A stretch of 64,000 bases of DNA, from NCBI GenBank assembly GCA_031213475.1, contig JARUPZ010000019.1:8400698-8464697 (forward strand). The letters are read 5' to 3'. This stretch comes from Nereocystis luetkeana (Eukaryota > Sar > Phaeophyceae > Laminariales > Laminariaceae). The stretch's first letter is position 1. Every line of letters begins with the position of its first letter. A program made the translations under genes and the position numbers. A model generated the notes under the pieces. That model did no database searches, was not told where the DNA came from, and saw only the letters and a program-made list of their open reading frames with translations. Below, in pieces: positions 32,738 through 44,700 of this stretch.

Positions 32738-33064
32738 TTCCTGGAGACAGTGGTTATACTGGTCGTAATGGTCGCTGGACTGCGGCTGGTGTCCATGATA
32801 GTAGTGCTGCTGCTGGTACTGGTGATGATATTGCTGCTGCTGGTACTGATGACAACGCTGCTGCTGCGGCTGCTGGTTGCCGCGTTCCGTTGTAGCCTCA
32901 AGATTCTGCCCTTTTTCGGCAGTCCAATACTCTATCCCGACGTCGGCCTTTTCATCGACGGTCAGCCCATCGCGCCATTTTTGCTTCGCGAGTATGGAGC
33001 TCACCCAAGTCAGGCAGGTATATGGCGTCAGCAGCCACCACATGAGAACCCTGCAACCTCTCAC
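32354..33064 (-). CDS. Unrecognised frame with a poly-Gln centre, inside the possible LTR pair
   Basis: 236 residues on the minus strand. The segments KQKWRDGLTVDEKADVGIEY before, and SATSLIDILSREKSGAGYAV then DLFAFPTLTVEDRQAINDYR after, the Gln/His-rich middle look protein-like. The middle is a CAG repeat that opens all three frames. The first ~25 residues are probably upstream noise, because the ATG is not near any promoter-like signal and the frame could equally begin by splicing. I recognise no domain. It may be a gag-like or host protein fragment. Confidence 0.3.
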
Positions 33065-33156
33065 CGGGTCTCCCTCAGCACGGCGTCCAGTAGCAGCCCA
33101 TCCCTAGCGCTCACCCTCTCGCACGAGTCACCGTGACTTATACGTCAACGCTAGCG

Positions 33157-33475
33157 TGTGGGGACAACTCGTGCGCCGGGTCGTGCGCCGCTCGACCTTA
33201 CCATGAGGCGCGGGTTCCAAAGAAGAGATGGTGTTATTGTGATTAATATCGTCGTTGTAGTTGGCTGGTAGAGTGCTGAGGTCAAGGGGCCTCTAGTCCC
33301 TCTTCCCCGTGACCCTGGAGAATAATCCAAATATATGTTTATGCAACTCATTCGGGAAAGCCTACAACCCACCGCATATTCATATAGAGCAATTTGCAGC
33401 TACCTACATCACATCAATCAGCCAATCAAAATGTATCAGATATTTGCACGACTATGAGCAACTGCTATGTCTTAC
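33157..33475. repeat. Possible right LTR (direct repeat with 30709-31050)
   Basis: See 30709-31050. This copy lacks about 23 bp present in the left copy, mainly in the TTGTTGTCGTT region. Confidence 0.5.
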
Positions 33476-36224
33476 TATTAATACATGCGTTCGTTCTTCG
33501 AGCAGACCTAAATAATACTATAACTACAAACTATACACAAAAACGTCATATATATGGCCCTGAACTATTCCATGCCTATATTCTAACAATGTATTTAATT
33601 TACCGAACGAAATCGCGCGAACCACTTACTGAAATAAGACCATAATAAGGCGTACCATGGTATTTTTTTTTATTCGCGATGCCTCCACTTACTCCATGTG
33701 GCCCTGCCACCGTAGAGACGGGCGGGCCGCTTATTCCCTAGTGTATATATATTTTTATACCTATGTATGCGACTGCTGCTGTACTACTATTTGTAGACTA
33801 CTGTTACTGCTCCAGTACATATTATCACTCCAGTAGCCAGCTTAATGTCGGCCATCGACGACCGACGAGGGCGACGACATGATATCAGCTAAACAACCGC
33901 ACGTGTTCATATTTCGTACTCGGTGTATACCTGGTATGGAATATGAACCGCTATTACAGTAGTTCGTGATTCGTAACCTGCAGCCAGCTATGAGAGCAGC
34001 GAAGCTTCACTCATCGATGGCCACACCTCTTGTTCCCGTTTTCCGAAAACAATAAAGGCTTGGCTGGCCGACGCAACAGAGATCATGGTTATAGGCTTTA
34101 TACTCGACGACGTTGCGGTCACGTTTCAACTGGGAAGCTTCAACACGGGGCTTGTGGGCAGCGCCAGCTTTTTTGGTGAGAATTAAATCACGGCTCGATT
34201 AGCGCTTTGCACCAGGCAGAAGAATATGCTGTGGTTGACAGCTTTAAACGTTGCCCACCAACAAGCAGTAGTAAGTCATTAGCTAAAATAAAATAAAAAC
34301 TGCTGTTAGCGCTGGGTGCCAGGCATATATCCGAGATGTCGTTTAGGACCACAACGAACATTTGGAGCACTCCATCCTCCGACCCATCCTAACCGGACGG
34401 CGCGATTGGTATAGAAGTGAGTATCGATACCTCCAAACATGTCATCTTGGGCAAATGGAATCTCCATGCCGTAAACACTGGCAGCAGTACGAATAGTGTA
34501 TTGCTGCAATCATATACTAAAATTATAGATGAAATGTATACAAGGGCTCCGCATGGGTGCCTGCCGGCACCCATGCTCCGGATAGGAAAATATACCTCAG
34601 TGCCAAAAGTCGTGTGATTTTGTTGAAGCAAGTTGACGTAAATACACCATTCGATCTTGTTGCGTACGGGATCAGGGCAGTGCCAAGTGGTTCAGGGAAA
34701 AGGCAATGCCGAGTGTCAGTTCTCAGTTCTAGTATCTGTCTCACTCGAATTATAGACCAACTTTTATAGCTTTGTTTGGGACATTATTATTGCTGTCCTT
34801 TTCAGCCATCTACTAGCCCGAAAATCAGAACCGTCTATAATTATGGGCCAGGAAATCATCGATAAATTGGAGCCCAGTTGCTGCTGGGGGGGGCAGAAGT
34901 CAGCTCAGTTCTGAGAGGTCTCTCTTATACTCTCAGAACTGAGATTGCATTGATTATGTTGTTTACGATAGATAGTAGTATTGCTGCCCTTTTTCTGCCC
35001 AGTTGCCAAGTACCCAATACTCACGATATCACACCCCTATCTACGGCGGGCTGTACCTACTTCCAACGACGCATGTGCAGAAGAGAGGTTCTCTCCCGCA
35101 CATGAAAGCGATAGCAGCAGCAGCGGCAGCACAACATACATGCAAAATGGCAGCAACAGCAGCAAACAGACAAAACGGAAAAATGGGAACGAAACAAAAA
35201 ATAAATGGGAACGGACGGTTTTTTTTAGAAGGCAAACTAATTGTGTACAACTCCAAGAAAAAAAGTTGACAGTCCTGTGGGGCTGTACAGCAGCCTTCGA
35301 ATGAGCTGTCGCTCAGGCTGGAAGTCCTCGGCATCGCCGCGGTAGCCAGCATCTAGAGAAATCACAATAGAGCCAGCGTATATCGCTTTTTGCGCCCACC
35401 CGAAGGCACGAGATGGAGCATGACCGTTCTGACGAGCTCCTCTCACAGGGCTGGCCAAGGGGTTTCGCAGGATCATTTGGGTTCTCTGATACACCACATG
35501 GTTCTGGAGATACGGCTTGGTTCTCATTTTAGGCTTCGTTCCCATTTTTCAGATTTGTCTGTTAGCAGCAGTAGCAGTCATCGCTGCTGCTGCGGTCGGT
35601 TGCTGCAGCTGCTGCTGTGCAGATCCAGCCCCGAGACCAGCAGAAGCACAACAGCAGCACCGGTACGTACGTCATCGTAGAAGACAACAACCTGCAGTAT
35701 ACGCCCTAATCACTGGGAGAACAGGACGCGTACTGCATGCGCATTATCGCACTCAATCCTGAGAACAGGCAGTAATCGAGATACTGCGGGTATGAGCAGT
35801 ATCGAGCACCTGATAACTGATGCCTGATATCGATCAGCAATACAGAACAACCGCAAAGTACTGCCGACATGGGCAGTATTCTCATAGCGTGAATACCGCA
35901 ATATTCATGTTGAATATAGTATTACGTGTAGCACACGCAGCAGTATACGTGCAGCAGCACGAAACTCCGACCTACTGCGAGTACTTCCAGCCTGAGCAAA
36001 GCAGTCTCCAACCCTCGATTACCTCCAGTAGTGGTCGCCGAAACAACTGGACGCGTTTTTCAACAGGGAATCGTACCCAGCAGCCGAACATCATATCTTA
36101 TACCTGGAACGAAGGATCGTATCTTAAAAGCGGGTCGGGGTCCGTATCTCCAACTTACAGTAAATAAAGACCTCGCATGGACTGGATATGATTATTTTCT
36201 CATAGTGAAAAACGTCTGATGGCT
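33476..36224. other. Intergenic, no gene seen
   Basis: It contains a hairpin at 34904-34943 and CAG/GCT triplet tracts (35110-35165, 35560-35625). No supportable exon. Confidence 0.45.
34904..34943. repeat. Perfect 14-bp stem-loop
   Basis: CTCAGTTCTGAGAG (34904-34917) and CTCTCAGAACTGAG (34930-34943) pair perfectly around a 12-base loop. It is not followed by a T run. Confidence 0.9.
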
Positions 36225-36576
36225 GTGTATGATATCCTCCGATGCGATTGGTCGGTTTTTCTTATCGAACTCACAGCACCCGGCCGACTTGCCAACAACC
36301 TTCATTCAATTCGACCGGCGAAAAAAAACGTTTGTATATACATATTCGAAGTAGAACACCTCTGAACTACTGTACTGCTGCTGCTGCTGCTGCTGTGGTT
36401 GTTAGTACTGGCATTCCACTGCGCCTCACTCAGCGGTAGGAGTGGAAAGTCGGAGCATGTACGACCACCTGTACGATACCCTCCGATGTGATTATTGGTT
36501 GTTTTTCTTGTCGAGCTAACAACACTCGGCCGAATTCATACTCCCCAACAACCTTCATTCCATTCTACCCGCGAAA
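36225..36576. repeat. Pair of ~100-bp direct repeats
   Basis: 36225-36325 and 36470-36576 share CCTCCGATG.GATT, GTTTTTCTT, CACTCGGCCGA-like and CCAACAACCTTCATTC.ATTC in order, at about 75-80% identity. Confidence 0.65.
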
Positions 36577-37159
36577 ACAGGAGACGTGCCGAGTTATCAA
36601 AATTATATTAACAAAAACAGCAACAAACCAAAATCACCGGGATATGCAACGATCTGGTGCCAAGAACGGCGCGATACCCCGAGAAGGCGCGTGTAGTCGT
36701 CCGGGGAAGAAATAGAGGCAAGGGAAGGGAGCCACCGAGAAAGGCAGGACCGAGGGGTTCGAACAGGACGATGGCGGCGGCCCGCAAAGCAAGGCAGTCG
36801 GTAGAAAGCGGTAGCATCAGCGACCGAGAGATCGAACCTCGGAGAGACAAAAGCTACTACTACTGTAAGATGAAGCCTGTCACAAGAAGTTCTTCGCGGA
36901 GCAACAACACCTAAACAAATTTCCAGGACCACAGAAAATAGAGCGTCCGTGTCTCCTTTTCCCAGCAAATATCCCTCACGTTCGGGGTCGCCGCGCTCGT
37001 CGGTGCCGCGAGACTCCGAAACGCGCGCACGAGAGAAGACCCGTCGGAGGCCGGCTCGCGCGACCCTCGAGGAAAGCGGTCGAAAAAGGAAGGACGAAGG
37101 CAGGGAAGCGAAGGCGTCCGGAGTCCGAGACAAATTGAAGACGCAATCGGAATTTTAGG

Positions 37160-37841
37160 GTTCTGTTATGATACTGCTTTGTATGAGGTTGAAATCCCGG
37201 TAATTACCTGGGTTCTGGCACTGGAAACGTATTTGTAGTACTCGGAAGGCGTATCTCAGGTGAAAAACCAGGGGTTTTCCAGAGAGGCACGAGCGTGGTC
37301 CCTGTCTCCGTCGTGCAGGAAAGGATTAAAGTGGCTCTTCTATGTCTAAGCGAACATCGACGTGAGTACCAACGAGTGCCGGCTTAATAGGCAGACCTGT
37401 CCAGGGATACGAAGTGTCCCGCTCTCCGTGATCTTAACAAGTGGCGTCGTCGGAGTGGGTTTTGAGGAGCCGCATCTTCGACTCATGTTCTAGTTGTGGA
37501 ATCGAGGTTTCCATGAGCTTCCCATGATTCTGCATATATATACGGCTCATCAGAGGGGGCTAGTGTTATGGTACTGCTTTGTTTGAGGTTGAAATCCCGG
37601 TCATTACCTGGGTTCTGGCACTGGGAACGTATTTGTAGTACTTGGAAGGCGTATCTCAGGTAGAAAACCAAGGGTTTTCCAGAGAGGCACGAACGTGGTC
37701 CCTGTCTCCGTCGTGCACGAAAGGAATAAAGTGGCTCTTCTATCTCTAAGCGAGCATCAACGTGAGTGCCAACGAGTGCCGGCTTAATAGGCAGACCTGT
37801 CCAGAGATACAAAGTGTTCGGCTCTCCGTGATCTTAACAGT
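37160..37841. repeat. Direct duplication of a ~280-bp unit
   Basis: 37160-37439 and 37564-37841 match at about 93%, from GAGGTTGAAATCCCGG to CTCTCCGTGATCTTAACA. The DNA between them (37440-37563) is unique and contains GTGGCGTCGTCGG, which also occurs in the tRNA-like units near 29411 (ATGGCGTCGTCGG). Confidence 0.85.
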
Positions 37842-38431
37842 TCGCTCACAGCGGCCGAGAAGCAGGAGAAGAAAAATACATATATCTATATACCGATATA
37901 GTTTCTTCGCTGGTCGCTAAGAGATTCGATTTTTGGGCTGTACAAAATTGCAAATTTCAACTGCAGGCGATGTTTTGGGCTGTAGACTCACAGGCCGAGC
38001 TTCCGCCGTTTTTTTGGTTCGCGTTTTCGAGGCGCGGGGGGGCGTATATACTCGATATCATGCATGGCCGTAGTCGTATGGCCATAAACCCTCGCATCCC
38101 TACAATGCCGGGACGGAGCACGTCGGGTTTTCACCGACCACACAGATCTTACTACTTTCACAAAGCGCGAAAAGCTGTGAGGTGTTCGGTGAGTCGCATG
38201 AAGGGTGAGCTGCATCCTAGTGAGAGCCACTTGGATTGTGAGGCGCACTTGTATATGGATGACAGCTTCAACGAGTTGATTTAGTTTCCGACGTGATCAC
38301 TTCCAGAGACAGCACTGGAAGTACAGTACTATGTAACCGCTTCTGAGGTTCCTTACCATAAACACTAAATACGTGCGACGATCAATCTCCTTGTTGTGCG
38401 GAGTACAGATTCTTCAACCTTCATAAACGAC
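37842..38431. other. No gene supported
   Basis: A 104-residue plus frame at 37970-38284 ends HLYMDDSFNELI. It has no recognised motif or splice support and is left as a possible exon only. Confidence 0.3.
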
Positions 38432-38540
38432 TATTACGGGGGACCATAGTTAATAGGACCTATGGTATACATAAAAAACTATATATTTCACCATTTTTAC
38501 TAAGAATATTTGGTCCTACTAACTATGGTCCCCCGTAATA
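38432..38540. mobile_element. Tc1/mariner-type MITE, 105 bp between TA dinucleotides
   Basis: The terminal repeats (TTACGGGGGACCATAGTTA then RTAGGACC) are 27 bp with one mismatch. They are flanked on both sides by TA, the target duplication used by Tc1/mariner elements. The interior is AT-rich with no frame. Confidence 0.85.
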
Positions 38541-40955
38541 ACTAACTCTACTACTACTACCAGCTCTGACCGACCGCCTCAAGAACACAGTAGATAAACA
38601 AGCAAACGGTACCCTGTGGTTGTCTATACAGTTAGTTGCTCAAGTAGGGAGCGGCATGTTCTGTCTACTGAGTCGTTGCCAAAACCAGCGTCAACCCAAC
38701 CTTTACACAGTATATAGGCGTTGGGAGTCAAACGGTCTTCTCGATTTTCGCCGAAATGTCAACAAAAGGTTTTCGGCTCATTTTCTATGCTCAAAAAAAC
38801 TAAAATCGCCTTCCTAAAAAGCGGCAGACACCTAAAACACCACGTTTCCTGCTTTTTCCGCTTCGAAAAAACGGGTTTTCGGCCTTTTCGGCTCAAACAT
38901 ATATATGCCCATCCATGGCCTTACCTGGAGCCCCATAGTACAGACCAATCAGCGCCTTGTGTTTGTTTTCTTAACCAATGACAGAAATCCAGAAAAAAAC
39001 TTTGGAGGGTGTTCCCATGGTACACCCCATAGTACCGGAGGGATGTGACCAATCGAGAGCATTACGAGGAGTATGTGGCGGTGGAACCCATCACCCCGTC
39101 CTCCGTCCACGCTCTGTTTGCATCGCATTTATATTAAAAGTGCTCAACCCAAGAGGCCTACCGTCTCTAGTGATGTAGCACGGCCTGATGGGTGTAGGGA
39201 CCAAAGTGCAGGCTTGCAGAAGCACGAAGGTAAAGCAGGGCTGGGTCAGCTACTACTGGTGATCGAGTTGTTGTATCTTCGCAGCGTGGGTGATCAGCTG
39301 AGATGACGATGGAGATGGCCCTTGGCCGTCGCAGTGTGAGAGCCTGCTACGGCAGGCGGAACTTGGTCGCGGAGTGGAAGATTGCCCTAATGGAGCGCCA
39401 TCAGCCTGCCTCCAGGACCGATACAACGGAGGAGACGCCTGTACACCAGGTGCCTGTTACTGTATAGTGTCGTGCTGTTGTACAAGAGTGGAGATGAACA
39501 CATGATATGTACGTCGAGCACTGCTGCTTTCCTAGTAAGAGTTTTCCTCCGACCAATACTGTGCCAGGTGCCAGGTGCAACAGCCGTACGTACCTGGTAC
39601 AGGGTGTACTGTTGTACAGACACTACCTTTTGGTGCACTACTACTTGGGCAGGGTGGACCCCTACTGCCTGCACCCTACAAGCTTCGCCTATTTATCTGT
39701 ACTCGTACCTTCCCCCACGGCAGCAGCGGCTGTGTATTGTTGTAGCTATACCTGGTACTGTACAGCTCCAATATATCACCCGGTACCGTTCTGAACGGAA
39801 ATATAGGGTAGCGTGTACGCAGTAATATGGATGCGAAAAATCCTTGCATTTCCGATCAGAGCTGGCCGTACAGCTACTACAGGCCTGTAACACGTAGCTG
39901 TGAGAAGAAAACACTGCGAGGAACCTCTTGGCCTCGTCGCTACACACACGCGACTGTGTGCCGGTTTTTACTTGCGCAGCAGTCCACCCAACACATATCG
40001 AAGTTTTTGGACACCACATTGGTTATATCTATACCGACAGCAGCAGCACTGACAGCATCAGTGATCGGTACCTGGTACCATTTTCGTGCTGTGCGTTTTG
40101 GTATGTGCGATGAGTGGCCTTTGAAATAATGTTGAGAGCAATGCGGAGGGGTGGTCGTACTGGCAGTACTGTTGTTGGCACTGACGATGAAACACCTTTT
40201 GATCGCCTTTCTCTTTGCATTTACGCCCCTCTTTCACTCTAGAAATAGTGCAACACCAGGAGGTATGCTGACACCAGAGAAAACAACTCCGTTCAGTATG
40301 CGACAGGAGTCGATAGCTTCAGGCTCGAGATTTGGACAAATATAAGGATGTGGCAATATTTATACTGGAAGTTGAGTAGGACACACATACATCCTGTCTC
40401 ACATGAAAAGAAATGGGGCCTGGCCCGAAATAAGAAAATAAGATCTGCTAGTTTGGTGTCGCATATTTGCAACATACACGTGGTGTTTGTCGTGCGATTG
40501 GCTTCCCCGCAGCCGAAAGCGATGCCCTTGCAGCGGCGGCGATGGCGGAGAGGGAGCAGGAGGACCAACATAGGCGTTGCTTGCTGAGGGAGTCAGTTCG
40601 CAGACGGAAGACTACAAAGCAAGCAGTAGTAGTAGACAATACCAGTCGTGCATGAGAGTCGGCGCAAGGAACCGCACGCCATGGTGAAAACAAAACGCCA
40701 ACGGCAAAGGTGCTCGTCTTGGCGGACAGGAAAGGTCACCACACCTACCCGGCGCGGCAAGTGAGCTAAGTGCGACAGAGTTGGGGCAGAGGGGATTCGC
40801 CTCGCCGCCGGGTTCACTTCCTGGGTAAAACACTCCGCGGTGCCGTAGCTCTCAGCGCTGAACCCACACCAGCCGCCGCAGGTGTGGAGGAAGTGGGGCG
40901 AGGGGGGGGGGGGTGTACTCAAGTGGGGCGAGGGGGGGGGAAGCAAGCGTGCACG
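38541..40955. other. Intergenic upstream of the MFS gene
   Basis: Several TACCWGGTA words (39591, 39749, 40069). A possible exon near 40513-40655 (acceptor-like TTCCCCGCAG, then AESDALAAAAMAEREQEDQH) has only weak support. GGGGCGAGGGGGGGG is repeated at 40896 and 40925, just before the putative first exon. Confidence 0.4.
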
Positions 40956-41051
40956 ATGGATGAATCCCGAACGGCGACGGAGAGCAAGGGTCCACTAGCG
41001 TTAGCGGGAACGCCGGCGTTTTCCATGAAGAAGGAGGAAATCTCGATTCAG
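40956..41051 (+). CDS. Putative first exon of the MFS transporter gene
   Basis: ATG at 40956 opens 32 codons (MDESRTATESKGPLALAGTP through MKKEEISIQ) ending exactly at a good donor (CAG then GTGAGC at 41052). A hydrophilic N-terminal tail followed by an [IV]xxAL..IGFG helix start is usual in SV2/SVOP-like transporters. The ISIQ end in phase 0 would suit this. The exon(s) that should follow, with membrane helix 1 and the preceding phase-1 junction needed at 46334, were not found. The link is by position and style only. It could belong to another gene. Confidence 0.45.
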
Positions 41052-41212
41052 GTGAGCAACACTGGTACTAAGTAGTCACCGGCACTTCTTTCGTCGCCGT
41101 TTTTGCGCACGTTGTATCAAGCCTGAAGGTTAAATTGGCCGTTTGATTTTACCCCAACCTCTACCTACTTGTTCGTGGCGACTCACGCTGCACACCACCT
41201 CTGTGAGCAACA

Positions 41213-41362
41213 AGGGTCGATCTTAACGAGGGCTGTTTTGTAGTTGGGTTCAGTATTTCCCCGAAAGCTCGGTATTTCTCGGTATTTTCATATACGAAAA
41301 TAGCGAAATCTCGGGAATGTACTGAAAAAAACTGAGAACCACTCCTCGTTAAGATCGACCCT
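41213..41362. mobile_element. MITE with 19-bp perfect terminal inverted repeats
   Basis: AGGGTCGATCTTAACGAGG (41213-41231) is mirrored at 41344-41362. The interior has CGGTATTT repeats and an internal inverted pair (TTTTCATATACGAAAA). A related right end occurs at about 52700-52763. The target duplication is unclear. It lies in the proposed first intron of the MFS gene. Confidence 0.7.
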
Positions 41363-41749
41363 GAGCATACCGTTGTGTCTTCTCGTGCCGTTTATGCTTC
41401 AGCAGGATCAGCGATATCGGTGTAGTGTCTGCCATCCTGAGTGCCGCGTTAAAGTTTCCATGACTCTTATTTCCCCTGCCACCGCCGTCGGCCGGAGTGT
41501 GCATGCGTCTAGAGGTTTCCATGCGATGCAGTATCCTACCTTGCCAGGGCGCCTGCAGTAGTTTGCATGTTCTAGGGATGACGAATAACGTTTTTACAAA
41601 ATTCCGTGCAGAAGACTTCGCAGTGGTGGAGGCGGCCTTTTGCCATAAACCTTCGCGACAGTGAAACAGCCCCTCCGCCAGTACGGCAGGCGCCACGACA
41701 ATGCAGACATAACATTGAAACGGGACAGGTGTCGCTATATTCACACGTA

Positions 41750-44700
41750 CCGGAGATTAGCTACAATGATGCGAAACTGAAGGAGCACGTGGAGTCGCGG
41801 ATATGGAAGCGGTAGACAACGTCGTTGTCCCCAGTTTGAGCAACAAGGCCGGCCACCTCGGGGCTTACTGTCAAAACACCAAGTGAAACCCAGCCTGTTT
41901 TCGTGATTCAAAGTTTCGGGTGCTCGAGTGAGGGCCGGTATAGTTACGGTAATTTTATTGCGGCATTTGGGCTAAATGACGCGTCCTCCCCACATTCGAC
42001 GTCTGATGGGTGGTGACGCAGGCATCACGGCCACATTAACACCAGGGAACCGCTAAGGGCTGCTTGCGCGAAAGGTGCACCCATCAAGACCAACTGCCGC
42101 GCTTTCGTCGGTTGTGGAGGCTTCGCAGTACCACTCGTGGCAAAGGCTTCGCTTGTTGGATCGCCGATGACCTTCAGTTTGAGCAGATAGTGTGCAGACC
42201 ATCAAGTTGTTCGAGATCAGGGGGGCAGAGGGTGGCTGTGCTGTCGTCAATGCCATCCAGATTTTCGCGCATTTGCCGGGGGGTGAGATGGCGGTGGGGG
42301 CATAGAAAGAACACCACAATCACGTTTGGCAGTAGCACGAAGGCGGAAGGTGTATTATGTGCTGTGCACCCGACGAGCTTTCCCGGGACGTTTAAGCATC
42401 CGCAGGAGACGAACGCAAATTGGTAATCCGGTGGGGAGTGTGAGTTGTATGCGCCCGAGAAGAAATGTGTCAGGCGGGCTGCAATTCTGGTCCACGATGG
42501 TGGCGCACGCGAAGTGCGGGCGGTCCGAATAATACTGTTCAGATTAAATATTATGGCGTACGATGCGTGCAGCGTGTGCACTGTCTCAATATAGATTCTG
42601 CCAGCACTTGTATGCAACGTTGTTACTCCTTTGATATCACGAGGATGGTTGTATTCTTGTGTTGGGCATTCTGACAATCAACGTTTGGTTCACGTGTCTT
42701 GATTCTTCCGCAAGCAATAAGCATGCTGTCCACGCAAACTATCCCCGACACTTACGGCCGGTGCACAGTTCCTGAAAGCAGAATGTGTTTGAGCTATACG
42801 CGAAGCACTTATTGGGTTTACATGTTTCGGGGGGCTGTAGGAGCAGTGAGCGACGAAGACTGCTTCTGCTTGTTGCCCCCAAAGAGGGTTCACGAGCGTA
42901 ACGAAAATACGTTTTGTTTGAGAAACTACTCGATTCAAGTGCAAGATAAGATACGATGCGCACACCTGTGAACCCGGTGATGGCTTCCCATGGGCACGTT
43001 CTTCAACCGGCACGTAGTTAATAATTATTGACTTCACCCGGCCGGGCTAGCTGCCTACTCACGGTAAGCAAGTGCTCATGGAATTACCATGGGCAAGCTG
43101 AACTGGTCGCTGCACAAAAAATTCGTCTGACCTGTTGAAAATATCCAGAGGAAAGTCGAGAATAAGTGTAGCTACTAATAGATACCAAATATCAAGGCAA
43201 ACGTACACAGCATCTATCTGTGTAAACAGACCCAAAAACTGTAGTAGTACTTGAATTTTCGGCCAGGGCCAGTTAAAAGGTAAAGGAAGCGAGTTAGTCT
43301 GTTACATGCCGTAGGCTGTGTGTGTTCACAGAGACGGAATCAAACTACAGACTAAATATTGTCGCTCTCAAAACATTTCCAAGACCATAGCAGCACTCCG
43401 ACAGTGACCAACTCGAGGCAATTTGTGCAGTGAAACAAGTTTCACGCGTTAGCCCACGATCGTCCGCTTCTGCTATTAGAATCTGTAGATGTCAAGAGTG
43501 TGGAAATCGGTCACGTACAGCTCTCACAGTCAGTATTTCAAAAACACAAACTTTAGTTACAGACAGATGAAGCCCGTACCCACCGCTATACAAAATACTA
43601 CTCGTAACTGTTTTTCGCCTATTATTATTATGATAGGTAAAATAAAAGCTTTGAAGGCTTTGCTCCCTCGTTTTTGGCGTTTCGCGCCTATATAACTTGA
43701 TTGCCGGCTCCAGGTAAGACCATGGGCGTGCGGCCAAAATATTTTAATCGGCTCAATCACACGAAAAACGGTTTTGCTGTGTTGGAAGCAGGCTCGATCG
43801 GTGTGCATCATCAGCTGAGCGATACCCACATCAGCCAGGTGTCAGACATCCGTATAGCAGTTCTAATGTTTTTTTATCCACCTATTAATAGCATGTACGA
43901 GCAGCTCGTCTAATAATGCCCGAAAAGGAGTACTTTAATCAAGTGATTTTCGATGCCCAATTTATCATGGCAACTTTGAGTAGAACAAATGAACACAAAG
44001 AAACAAATCCAGTTTTTTTCTCTCACACACTCTCAGACACATCACATACGCACACGCTTCTCCATGCGCCGGCATCTCCGGCGCCGTCTTCTCACGTCGC
44101 GGGATGGTATAATAATACTTGTGCTTGCGCCGTGCATGTCGTCGTGGCCACAGCGATTCGCGGCTGCTCTATTGCAGCAGCGAGGTTTCTACTATTAATC
44201 CTTGCGAGATTGTTACATCCTAACTCTGAGACGTGTGTCAAATAATACGTCCGTTGCCTTCGGTCACCGTGCGTGGCGAAAGCGCCACTGGCTCAGAAAC
44301 CTCCGTCCTCCTCTGTTCGTGTTCAAGGCCGTCCGAGTTTGCGAGGTGTAGTCGTGATCTACTCACGAGATAGATACCGGGGTTGGTCCTGGGAAAAACG
44401 AGCATACGTGTTCCACCGCATACCAGGTACCAGGTAGCAGGGCCTAGGTACCAGAAAGCACCAACAACCATCCTCAAGTCAGCCACCACCACCCCCAGCT
44501 GAACACCAGGGGCAGCGCAAGCTTGTCGCTGGTGGTGGTGATGGTGGTGGATGTGGTTGTTCCTTCTGGTTGTAGTTGGGGTGAGCATCTAATCTATATT
44601 TGCTGTGTGCTCGCCGAAAACCCAGCTACTATACAGGAATCAGGTACCAGAGATGATCATGCTCATCTATCTGGTGGTGGTGGCGATGGGTATCTTCTTG

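Noticed and set aside
36603..37158. Overlapping frames on both strands, the minus one 176 residues, the plus ones Arg-rich
   Set aside because: A plus-strand two-exon model (GTAAGA near 36865, CCCAG near 36963) is imaginable, but there is no recognised domain and the composition is explained by GA/CG-rich DNA.
39387..40571. Several ~100-residue frames upstream of the MFS gene
   Set aside because: Cys/Tyr/Thr-rich translations of GTAC/CAG words; no motif, start or splice support.
42690..43037. PIF/Harbinger-type nuclease in the segmental duplication
   Set aside because: Superficial likeness of a few words only; no acidic triad could be placed and the plus strand is equally open.
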